A stretch of 64,000 bases of DNA from Pseudotabrizicola sp. (GTDB taxonomy: Bacteria; Pseudomonadota; Alphaproteobacteria; Rhodobacterales; Rhodobacteraceae), in the NCBI RefSeq assembly GCF_030684215.1, contig NZ_JAUXOV010000070.1, positions 124,001 to 188,000 on the forward strand, in the 5' to 3' direction. Each line of letters begins with the position of its first letter. Position 1 is the stretch's first letter. The position numbers and the translations under genes were made by a program. Below, in pieces: positions 8,483 through 15,021 of the stretch. The notes below the pieces were generated by a model. That model saw nothing but the letters and a program-made list of their open reading frames with translations. It had not been told where the DNA came from and did no database searches.

Positions 8483-8809
8483 ATGCTGAGATTAACACCG
8501 AAATACCACCTTGGTCAGGTGCTGCGGCATCGCAAACATCCGTTCCGGGGTGTGGTGTTCGATGTGGATGCCATGTTTTCCAACACCGACGAATGGTATG
8601 AAAACATCCCCGAGGAAAGCCGCCCGTCAAAGGACCAGCCGTTTTACCATCTGTTGGCCGAAAATGACCAAAGCTTTTACGTCGCCTACGTGTCCGAACA
8701 GAACCTTGTGCCGGACGAAACCGGGGAGCCTGTCGGCCATCCTGATCTGGGCGATTTGTTCGGTGACTTTGAAGATGGCCGCTACCCGTTGCAGTTTCAG
8801 TTGAACTGA
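8483..8809 (+). CDS. hspQ: Heat shock protein HspQ
   Basis: ATG 8483 gives 108 residues, the usual HspQ length, and is preceded by AGGGG at 8468-8472. The start KYHLGQVLRHRKHPFRGVVFDVDAMF, the NTDEWYENIP motif, PFYHLLAENDQSFYVAYVSEQNLVPD and the closing GRYPLQFQLN are diagnostic. HspQ (YccV-like, hemimethylated-DNA-binding-like fold) is a small heat-shock protein that acts as a Lon specificity factor in enterobacteria. In-frame sequence upstream of 8483 overlaps the divergent transporter and is not part of the gene. Confidence 0.93.
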   Translation: MLRLTPKYHLGQVLRHRKHPFRGVVFDVDAMFSNTDEWYENIPEESRPSKDQPFYHLLAENDQSFYVAYVSEQNLVPDETGEPVGHPDLGDLFGDFEDGRYPLQFQLN

Positions 8810-8888
8810 CCCGTCATCGTTGCCCGCCGCTGTTGATTGATCGGTAACCTTCTGGGGTTAGCCTTTCGTCAGGACCCGGAGGGCACGA

Positions 8889-9233
8889 ATGCAACTGGAC
8901 TGCACCCAAACCCAAGATCTGATGATCGTTCATGTGCGCGAAACGCGCATTGATGCGGCTGGCGCCATTGATTTCAAGGACAAGATGCGCGACCTGACTG
9001 CGGCCAGCCAGTGTCGGGTGATGCTGGATCTGTCGCTTGTCGGCTTTATTGACAGCTCTGGTCTGGGCGCAGTGGTTGCTGTGCGCAAGTCATTGGGCCC
9101 TGACCGCCCGTTAGAGCTTGCCGCGCTGACCCCGGCGGTGGAAAAGGTTTTTCGCCTGACCCGCATGGATTCCGTGTTTATCATTCACCGTGATATTCCG
9201 GCCCGTGCAGACAGCTTTCGTGATGTCGTCTAA
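8889..9233 (+). CDS. Anti-sigma factor antagonist, STAS domain (RsbV/SpoIIAA type)
   Basis: A 114-residue single-STAS protein. The phosphoacceptor loop VGFIDSSGLGAVV places the serine at residue 56, the standard position for phosphorylation by an RsbW/SpoIIAB kinase. A good GGAGGG ribosome site precedes the ATG. It overlaps the next gene, an ATP-binding serine-kinase-like protein, by 11 nt, the classical partner-switch pair. No sigma factor or PP2C phosphatase gene is adjacent, so the controlled target must lie elsewhere or be a non-sigma partner. Confidence 0.9.
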   Translation: MQLDCTQTQDLMIVHVRETRIDAAGAIDFKDKMRDLTAASQCRVMLDLSLVGFIDSSGLGAVVAVRKSLGPDRPLELAALTPAVEKVFRLTRMDSVFIIHRDIPARADSFRDVV

Positions 9234-9669
9234 CGCCATCGGGGGCCGCACCCGTATCGTTATCGCCTCTGACCCGTTGGCCGTGCGACAGGCGCTTTGC
9301 GCGTTGTTTGATCGGCTGATGGCTGGGCGGATGGCGGAAGATGCCCGTGACACGGCACAGATTGTTCTGGCAGAAGCGCTGAACAATATTGTTGAGCACG
9401 CCTACGCACAAACGCCCGGAGAGATCGAGGTGACGGTAGATGTCTCGCCCGGCGGGCTGACCTGCTGGATCATGGATGCCGGTCTGCCCCTGCCGGACAG
9501 CGCCTTGCAAGATACTTTGCTTGTGCAGCCGCAGCCCGGCGACGATTTGCCGGAAGGTGGCTTTGGCTGGCATTTGATTCGCACCTTGTCCGATGATCTG
9601 GATTACCGGCGCGAAGGGGGACGAAACTTTCTGACATTCCGAATCTCGGCGCAACAATATTCGAATTGA
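9223..9669 (+). CDS. RsbW/SpoIIAB-like ATP-binding protein (HATPase_c_2)
   Basis: From ATG 9223 the product is 148 residues and begins MSSNAIGGRTRIVIASDPLAVRQAL. The GHKL fold shows the N-box VLAEALNNIVEHAYAQ (about 48-63) and the G1 box WIMDAGLPLPD (about 82-92), followed by GGFGWHLIRTLSDDLDYRREGGRNFLTF (G2 and last strand). Such proteins phosphorylate a STAS partner and bind its target alternately. The 11-nt overlap with the upstream STAS gene supports co-translation. A start at 9190 would overlap by 44 nt and has no better ribosome site. Confidence 0.85.
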   Translation: MSSNAIGGRTRIVIASDPLAVRQALCALFDRLMAGRMAEDARDTAQIVLAEALNNIVEHAYAQTPGEIEVTVDVSPGGLTCWIMDAGLPLPDSALQDTLLVQPQPGDDLPEGGFGWHLIRTLSDDLDYRREGGRNFLTFRISAQQYSN

Positions 9670-9730
9670 CCGGGGCACTGTTTCTTACTGCCAGATTTGA
9701 CGCGAAAGCGCCCAAATTTCCCCCTAAAAC

Positions 9731-9827
9731 TGACGCACTGTGCGTCAATATAAAAGGGGTAGCTGCATAAAGCTTCCCTCGGCGCTGCGGATAATTGCCC
9801 CCGCCCAGTTCGTGGCGCCGAGGTTTT
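9731..9827 (+). ncRNA. Possible small RNA or leader with operator palindrome and terminator hairpin
   Basis: In the 219-nt gap between the RsbW-like gene and the gamma-glutamyltransferase lies a palindrome TGACGCA-CTG-TGCGTCA (9731-9747), immediately followed by an AT-rich TATAAAA. About 30 nt on, CCTCGGCGC (9777-9785) pairs exactly with GCGCCGAGG (9815-9823), followed by TTTTCT. This could be a short regulated RNA (operator, -10 box, terminator), or just the terminator of the upstream operon plus an operator for the downstream gene. Only the repeats and T-run are seen; the rest is inference. Confidence 0.3.
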
Positions 9828-9888
9828 CTATGCTGTTTGCACTCTGCGCCCGGTGTGACTAGCCTGCCCCTGAATGACAGGGGGCAAA

Positions 9889-11460
9889 ATGCGCGATTTT
9901 CATCTTCCGGGCCGATCAGCCGTTTATGCCGAAAATGGGGTTTGTGCCACGTCGCACCCGTTGGCGGCGCAAGTGGCTGTGGATGTTCTGAAATCCGGTG
10001 GCAATGCGGTGGATGCCGCCGTTGCGGGCGCGGTCTTGCTTGGATTCTGCGAACCTCAGATGACCGGGCTGGGCGGCGATTGTTTCGTGCTGCTGAAGCC
10101 GGCCGGAGAAGAACGGGTGCTGGCGCTGAACGGGTCTGGCCGCGCGCCCGCCGGTTTGTCGGCGGCACAGATGCGCGACCGGGGCCTGTCGGCGGTGCCG
10201 TTGCGCGGGGTTGAAGCGGTGACACTGCCCGGTGCGGTGGATGCGTTCTGCACCTTGGTTGCGGATTGGGGGCGCCAGCCCTTGGCGCAAAGCCTTGCCC
10301 CTGCGATTCACTACGCTGAAGCTGGCGTGCCTGTCGCGCCGCGTGTGGCGTTCGACTGGGCCGATGATGCGCCAAGCTTGCAGGGGCGGGCGCGCGATCT
10401 GTTTTTGCTGAACGGTCAGGCCCCGAAACCCGGTCAGATGTTCCGGGCCCCCGGTCAGGCCGAGGTGCTGCGCCGTATCGCACAGCAAGGCCGCGCCGGG
10501 TTTTACGAGGGCGAAGTGGCTGATGACATGATCGCAAGCCTGCGCGCCCTTGGCGGCACGCATACGCTGGACGATCTGGCCGCCACCCGCTGCACCTGGG
10601 GCGAGCCTGTGCAGGGGCCCTACAAGGGCATCGACCTGTTGGAGCATCCGCCGAACGGGCAGGGCGCTACGGCGATTTTGCTTCTGAAAATCCTGTCGCA
10701 TTTCGATCTGGCCGCGATGGACCCCTTTGGCGCGGCCCGCGTGCATCTAGAGGCAGAGGCAGCAAAGCTGGCTTACGATGCGCGCAACCGGTTTATCGCC
10801 GACCCCGCCGCGCGGATTGACCATATGCTGTCGGATGATACGGCGGCAAAGCTGGCGGGGCTGATCCGTGCTGACCGCGTGATTGCAAAAGCCGCGCCGC
10901 TGACCGAGGCGATTCACCGCGATACGATCTATATCACGGTCGTTGACCGCGACCGGATGGCCGTTTCGCTGATCTATTCGGTGTTCTGGGGCTTTGGGTC
11001 TGGCATGGCCTCGGACAAATTTGGGTTGAATTTCCAGAACCGCGGCGCTGGTTTCACCCTGACCGCAGGCCATCCGAATGAGGCGGCGGGTGGCAAGCGG
11101 CCGATGCATACGATCATTCCGGGGATGGTGATGCAGGGTGGGCGCGTGACCATGCCCTTTGGCGTGATGGGCGGTGGGTATCAGCCAGCGGGCCATGCGC
11201 GGCTGATCTCGAACCTGTGCGATTTCGGGATGGACCTGCAATCGGCCATCGACGCCCCGCGCAGCTTTGCCGGGCCGGACGGGCTGGAGCTGGAGCGCGG
11301 TTATGGCGAAGGGGTGCGCGCCGAACTGGCGGCACTGGGGCACCATATTGTCACGCCTGATACCCCGCTTGGCGGCGCGCAGGCCATTGTGCTAGGGGCG
11401 GATGGCGTGCTGGTCGGCGGGTCTGATCCGCGCAAGGATGGCATTGCTCTGGGGTATTGA
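9889..11460 (+). CDS. Gamma-glutamyltransferase family protein
   Basis: An Ntn-hydrolase of the GGT family (523 residues from ATG 9889, which has AGGGGG 5 nt upstream). The N-terminal part shows ATSHPLAAQVAVDVLKSGGNAVDAAVA and MTGLGGDCFVL. The probable autocleavage site and catalytic Thr is in HRDTIYITVVDRDRMAVS (Thr of DTIY, about residue 350), where classical enzymes read TTH; small-subunit motifs GMVMQGGRVTMPFGVMGGGYQPAGH follow. No signal peptide is visible, so it may be cytoplasmic, unlike E. coli Ggt. It could act on glutathione or another gamma-glutamyl compound. Confidence 0.85.
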   Translation: MRDFHLPGRSAVYAENGVCATSHPLAAQVAVDVLKSGGNAVDAAVAGAVLLGFCEPQMTGLGGDCFVLLKPAGEERVLALNGSGRAPAGLSAAQMRDRGLSAVPLRGVEAVTLPGAVDAFCTLVADWGRQPLAQSLAPAIHYAEAGVPVAPRVAFDWADDAPSLQGRARDLFLLNGQAPKPGQMFRAPGQAEVLRRIAQQGRAGFYEGEVADDMIASLRALGGTHTLDDLAATRCTWGEPVQGPYKGIDLLEHPPNGQGATAILLLKILSHFDLAAMDPFGAARVHLEAEAAKLAYDARNRFIADPAARIDHMLSDDTAAKLAGLIRADRVIAKAAPLTEAIHRDTIYITVVDRDRMAVSLIYSVFWGFGSGMASDKFGLNFQNRGAGFTLTAGHPNEAAGGKRPMHTIIPGMVMQGGRVTMPFGVMGGGYQPAGHARLISNLCDFGMDLQSAIDAPRSFAGPDGLELERGYGEGVRAELAALGHHIVTPDTPLGGAQAIVLGADGVLVGGSDPRKDGIALGY

Positions 11461-11461
11461 G

Positions 11462-11920
11462 ATGAGCGTTGATTATGACGGCCTGCGCAGTGCGATCCTG
11501 TCGCTGACGGCTGGCGAGACGGATGCGGTGGCGCTTATGGCGACGGTGGCTTGTGAGGTGCATCACCACCACCCGTTCAGCGACTGGACCGGGTTTTACC
11601 GCGTGGTGGCCCCGGAACTGCTAAAGATCGGGCCGTATCAGGGCGGCCATGGTTGTCTTGTGATTCCGTTTTCGCGCGGGGTCTGCGGGGCTTGCGCGCG
11701 CACTGGGCAGGTGCAAAACGTGCCGGATGTTGACGCCTTTCCGGGGCATATCGCCTGTGCATCGTCAACCCGGTCGGAACTGGTGCTGCCAGTCTGGACC
11801 GGGGCAGGGGTGTTGCTGGGCGTGCTGGATCTGGACAGCAACACGCCTGCGGCCTTTACGGCGCAGGATGAGGCATTTTTCACCACCCTTCTGGCGGATG
11901 TGTTCCGCGACGCTTCCTGA
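11462..11920 (+). CDS. msrC: Free methionine-(R)-sulfoxide reductase, GAF domain
   Basis: A 152-residue GAF-domain enzyme that reduces free Met-(R)-SO using thioredoxin. All three cysteines known from E. coli MsrC are present at matching spacing: Cys65 (GGHGCLVI), Cys75 (GVCGACA) and Cys99 (FPGHIACASSTRSELVLPV). The N-terminus FSDWTGFYRVVAPELLKIGPYQG and the ending GVLDLDSNTPAAFTAQDE are typical. ATG 11462 begins 1 nt after the gamma-glutamyltransferase stop, so the two are co-transcribed; a longer in-frame start would lie inside that gene. Confidence 0.9.
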   Translation: MSVDYDGLRSAILSLTAGETDAVALMATVACEVHHHHPFSDWTGFYRVVAPELLKIGPYQGGHGCLVIPFSRGVCGACARTGQVQNVPDVDAFPGHIACASSTRSELVLPVWTGAGVLLGVLDLDSNTPAAFTAQDEAFFTTLLADVFRDAS

Positions 11921-11931
11921 AAGGCACTCTT

Positions 11932-12828
11932 ATGGCACAGATCACATTGTTGGACGGGGGAATGGGGCAGGAACTTATCGCCCGCGCGGGGGATGACCGC
12001 TCTGCGCTGTGGGCCACGCGTGCGATGATCGACCATCCGGGTCTGGTGCGCGAGATCCACGCCGAGTATTTTGCCGCCGGGGCATCGGTTGCCACCACCA
12101 ACACCTATAACATCCTGCATGACCGTCTGACCAAGGAAGGCCTGGACCACCTGTATCACGCGCTGCATCTGAGTGCGCTGCTTCAGGCGCATGAGGCGCG
12201 GGCCGAGCATGGCCGGGGCATCATCGCCGGGTCGATGGGGCCTTTGGGTGAAAGCTATCGACCTGACCTGACACCTCCGGTCGCGGTTTCGGCGGCGCTT
12301 TATGCCGAAAAGGCGCGACTGATGGCGGCGCATGTCGATGTGATCTTGTGCGAAACCATGTCCTCGCTGGACCTTGCGCGCGGGGCGTTGCAGGGGGCGC
12401 AGGCGGCGGGGATGCCAGTCTGGCTGTCGGTATCGGTGGATGACCGCGACGGCAGCAAACTGCGGTCGGGGGAGCCTGTGGCGGCACTGGCCGAGGTGAT
12501 CGCAGAGCATCCTACAGCCGCGGTGCTGGCCAATTGCTCGATGCCCGAGGCGATGCTGGCGGCTTTGACCGAGCTTTCGACCATGGGCTTGCCCTTCGGG
12601 GCCTATGCCAACGGGTTTTCCGAGATTTCCAGCCTGCCGCTGCCGGAAAGTCATGACGCGCCCGCTTATACCCATCGCCACGACCTGACGCCGGAGAAAT
12701 ACGCTGATTTTGCGATGCAGTGGGTTGATCTGGGGGCCACCATCGTTGGTGGCTGTTGCGAAGTGGGGCCGGCCCACATCCGGCATCTGGCCGCCCGCCT
12801 GACAGCGGCGGGCCATACCATCTTATGA
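11932..12828 (+). CDS. Homocysteine S-methyltransferase family protein
   Basis: A 298-residue TIM-barrel methyltransferase of the MmuM/BHMT type. It starts ITLLDGGMGQELIARAG, has ASVATTNTYNI and AGSMGPLGESYRPDL, and carries zinc ligands in AVLANCSMPEAM (about residue 203) and the C-terminal VGGCCEVGPAHIRHL. It probably transfers a methyl group from S-methylmethionine or a related donor to homocysteine. Preceded by the free-Met-sulfoxide reductase (11-nt gap), giving a small methionine-metabolism run. The stop overlaps the next start (ATGA). Confidence 0.88.
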   Translation: MAQITLLDGGMGQELIARAGDDRSALWATRAMIDHPGLVREIHAEYFAAGASVATTNTYNILHDRLTKEGLDHLYHALHLSALLQAHEARAEHGRGIIAGSMGPLGESYRPDLTPPVAVSAALYAEKARLMAAHVDVILCETMSSLDLARGALQGAQAAGMPVWLSVSVDDRDGSKLRSGEPVAALAEVIAEHPTAAVLANCSMPEAMLAALTELSTMGLPFGAYANGFSEISSLPLPESHDAPAYTHRHDLTPEKYADFAMQWVDLGATIVGGCCEVGPAHIRHLAARLTAAGHTIL

Positions 12829-13514
12829 CGCGGCGCATTGTCCCGGATCATGCGCCCAGCCTGATCCCCGATTTCAGCTATGACCCGCCAGACGTGCCGC
12901 TGTCGGTGCTGCATGAGGACAAGCAGATTCTGGTGGTCGAGAAGCCCGCCGGGTTGCTGAGCGTGCCGGGCAAGCTGGAGGGGCGACAGGATTGCCTGAT
13001 CACCCGGCTTCAGGCAGAATATTGGGATGCGCTGGTGGTGCATCGGCTGGATTGCGACACTTCGGGCGTGATGATCTTTGCCCGGACCAAACAGGCGCAA
13101 GCCTTTCTGGGCCAAGAGTTCGAGCAGCGCCGGGCGCGCAAGACCTATGTGGCAAGGGTCTGGGGCGCAATGAAAGATGAGAGCGGCCATGTAGATTTGC
13201 CGATTGGCAGCGACTGGCCGCGCCGCCCGCGTCAGATGGTGGACCCTGAAAACGGACGCCCCGCGCGCACCGACTGGGAGGTGGTCGGGCGGTCAGAGCT
13301 TGAAACGCGGGTGCAGTTGCATCCGCTGACCGGGCGCAGCCATCAGTTACGGGTGCATATGCTGGCGCTGGGGCATGTCATCATCGGTGACCAGATTTAT
13401 GCGACCGGTCCTGCGCGTGAGGCCCCGCGCCTGATGTTGCATTCCGAGACATTGCGCCTGCATCATCCGGCCACGCAGGAACTGGTAACCTTTGTCGCCC
13501 CGGCGCCCTTCTGA
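12825..13514 (+). CDS. RluA-family RNA pseudouridine synthase
   Basis: The 229-residue enzyme converts specific uridines in rRNA or tRNA to pseudouridine. The RluA signature HRLDCDTSG holds the catalytic Asp (about residue 75). Before it is LVVEKPAGLLSVPGK, after it RARKTYVARVWG, and the C-terminal LHPLTGRSHQLRVHMLALGHVIIGDQIY is also standard. There is no S4 domain, as in RluA itself, which points to a tRNA-32 / 23S-746 type enzyme. ATG 12825 overlaps the previous stop by 4 nt. Confidence 0.9.
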   Translation: MTRRIVPDHAPSLIPDFSYDPPDVPLSVLHEDKQILVVEKPAGLLSVPGKLEGRQDCLITRLQAEYWDALVVHRLDCDTSGVMIFARTKQAQAFLGQEFEQRRARKTYVARVWGAMKDESGHVDLPIGSDWPRRPRQMVDPENGRPARTDWEVVGRSELETRVQLHPLTGRSHQLRVHMLALGHVIIGDQIYATGPAREAPRLMLHSETLRLHHPATQELVTFVAPAPF

Positions 13515-13560
13515 GCAAATCTGCTTTCCTCTGGCGGGGTTAATGGTCTAAGCATTTGCC

Positions 13561-14229
13561 ATGAGATGGACGCTTCCCAATATCCTGACGGTGATGCGCC
13601 TGATTGCAGCCCCCGGCGTCGCGATCATGTTTTTGTATTTTCATCGCCCCTGGGCAGACTGGTTTGCGCTGACCCTGTTCATCGTGGCGGCAATAACCGA
13701 CTGGTTTGACGGTTATATCGCCCGGCGCTGGCAACAGGAATCGAAGTTTGGTGCCATGCTGGACCCGATTGCCGACAAGGCGATGGTGGTGATCGCGCTG
13801 GTCATCATAACGGGGTATTCGGGGATGAATCCCTGGCTGATACTGCCGGTGACGCTGATCCTGTTCCGCGAAGTGTTCGTCTCTGGCCTGCGCGAGTTTC
13901 TTGGGGCAAAGGCCGGGCTTTTGAAGGTGACAAATCTGGCCAAGTGGAAAACCACCGCGCAGATGGTGGCGATTGCGGTGCTGTTTCTGGGCACCGGGCT
14001 GGAGCATCTGGAGGGCATTGCACGGCGGGGGATGACAACCGAGCAATATGCCGATCTGGTCACGCGCGGGCTGGCCGACCCATTGCGGTCTTGTGGCGCG
14101 CGGGGGTGCTCGTCGATGGCCACGCTGGTTGGTTTGTGGATGATCTGGATTGCGGCTGCGCTGACAATGATGACCGGCTGGGATTATTTCCGCAAATCCC
14201 TGCCGTTTCTGAAGGATGACAAGCCGTGA
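13561..14229 (+). CDS. pgsA: CDP-diacylglycerol-glycerol-3-phosphate 3-phosphatidyltransferase
   Basis: The committed enzyme of phosphatidylglycerol synthesis, an inner-membrane protein of 222 residues. The CDP-alcohol phosphotransferase motif DWFDGYIARRWQ...KFGAMLDPIADK (about residues 45-75) is complete. There are four or more hydrophobic segments. An unusual loop with two close cysteines (SCGARGCSS, about 179-187) lies before the last helix. It forms an operon with moaD and moaE (GTGA overlap with moaD), an order I know from other Rhodobacteraceae, where uvrC often lies upstream but is not present here. Confidence 0.92.
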   Translation: MRWTLPNILTVMRLIAAPGVAIMFLYFHRPWADWFALTLFIVAAITDWFDGYIARRWQQESKFGAMLDPIADKAMVVIALVIITGYSGMNPWLILPVTLILFREVFVSGLREFLGAKAGLLKVTNLAKWKTTAQMVAIAVLFLGTGLEHLEGIARRGMTTEQYADLVTRGLADPLRSCGARGCSSMATLVGLWMIWIAAALTMMTGWDYFRKSLPFLKDDKP

Positions 14230-14477
14230 GCGTCGAGGTCTTGTATTTCGCATGGGTGCGCGAGCGGATCGGCCTGCCCCGCGAAAAGGTGCAGACCGAT
14301 GCGGCGACCGTTGCCGACCTGATCGCCGAACTGGTCGCGCGTGAAGACCGCTATGCGTTGGCCTTTGCTGATCTGGCCTCTTTGCGGGTGGCGCTTGATC
14401 AGGAGCTGTCATCGTTTGATGCGCCCCTTGCCGGGGTGCGTGAGGTGGCCTTTTTTCCGCCGATGACCGGGGGGTAA
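14226..14477 (+). CDS. moaD: Molybdopterin synthase small subunit MoaD
   Basis: An 83-residue ubiquitin-fold sulfur carrier that ends in the obligatory Gly-Gly (FFPPMTGG), the site of thiocarboxylation. The start is MSVEVLYFAWVRERIGLPREKV. With MoaE it converts precursor Z (cPMP) to molybdopterin in molybdenum-cofactor synthesis. The GTG start overlaps the pgsA stop, and moaE follows after 1 nt. Confidence 0.93.
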   Translation: MSVEVLYFAWVRERIGLPREKVQTDAATVADLIAELVAREDRYALAFADLASLRVALDQELSSFDAPLAGVREVAFFPPMTGG

Positions 14478-14478
14478 G

Positions 14479-14919
14479 ATGCGGCTGTCTGTGCAGAGCG
14501 CGCCGTTCGATCTGGGGGCCGAGTCGGTTGCCTTTGCCAAAGGCGCTGCGGGGGCCGGGGCGGTGGTGACCTTTACCGGCATCGTGCGCGACAATGGCGG
14601 AGCGCTGGCCGCGATGGAGATCGAGCATTACCCCGGCATGACCGAACGCGCGATTGGTGCGATCATGGATCAGGCGATGGCGCGCTGGTCGCTGGCAGAC
14701 GCGCTGGTGATTCACCGCCATGGGCGGCTTGCGGGCGGTGAGATGATCATGATGGTCGCCACCGCGTCACCGCACCGGGCAGATGCCTTTGCAGCGGCAG
14801 AGTTTCTGATGGATTACCTTAAATCCCGCGCGCCGTTCTGGAAAAAGGAACTGGGGCCGGATGGGGCCACTTGGGTTGCGGCCAAGGATGAGGACGAGGC
14901 GGCCCTGCTGCGCTGGTAG
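14479..14919 (+). CDS. moaE: Molybdopterin synthase catalytic subunit MoaE
   Basis: The 146-residue catalytic subunit of molybdopterin synthase. Recognised by GAGAVVTFTGIVRDNG, LEIEHYPGM-like AMEIEHYPGMTERAI, VIHRHGRLAGGEMIMMV and the active-site lysine region YLKSRAPFWKKELGPDGATWV. It accepts sulfur from MoaD, encoded immediately upstream. A dispersed repeat follows after its stop. Confidence 0.94.
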   Translation: MRLSVQSAPFDLGAESVAFAKGAAGAGAVVTFTGIVRDNGGALAAMEIEHYPGMTERAIGAIMDQAMARWSLADALVIHRHGRLAGGEMIMMVATASPHRADAFAAAEFLMDYLKSRAPFWKKELGPDGATWVAAKDEDEAALLRW

Positions 14920-14938
14920 CGCTTGTGGCTTTTGGGGA

Positions 14939-14961
14939 ATGCGCTCCGCGCGGGAGTATTT
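14939..14961 (+). repeat. Dispersed repeat class A, copy 1
   Basis: ATGC followed by GCTCCGCGCGGGAGTATTT, then GACAAAGCAGCAA. The 23-nt core is identical at 20919-20941, where TCAAGAGCAGCAA follows. Contains the small palindrome CTCCCGCGCGGAG on the opposite strand. It begins 20 nt after the moaE stop and lies in the leader of rnr. Confidence 0.7.
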
Positions 14962-15021
14962 GACAAAGCAGCAAATGCTGGTGGCTTTCTTGCGCGGCAG
15001 CGGCGTGCTAGGGCTGGCGGT

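Noticed and set aside
9889-11460. Loss of the catalytic Thr in the gamma-glutamyltransferase
   Set aside because: At first the usual TTH seemed missing, but alignment of the strand leading to VVD keeps the first Thr (DTIY), so the nucleophile is probably present.
11638-12816. 392-codon minus-strand frame over the methionine-metabolism genes
   Set aside because: Antisense to two well-supported genes; composition typical of shadow frames.
13540-14721. 393-codon open frame on the minus strand across pgsA-moaDE
   Set aside because: Rich in Arg/His/Pro/Gln with no family motif; it is the GC-rich antisense shadow of genes with clear function.
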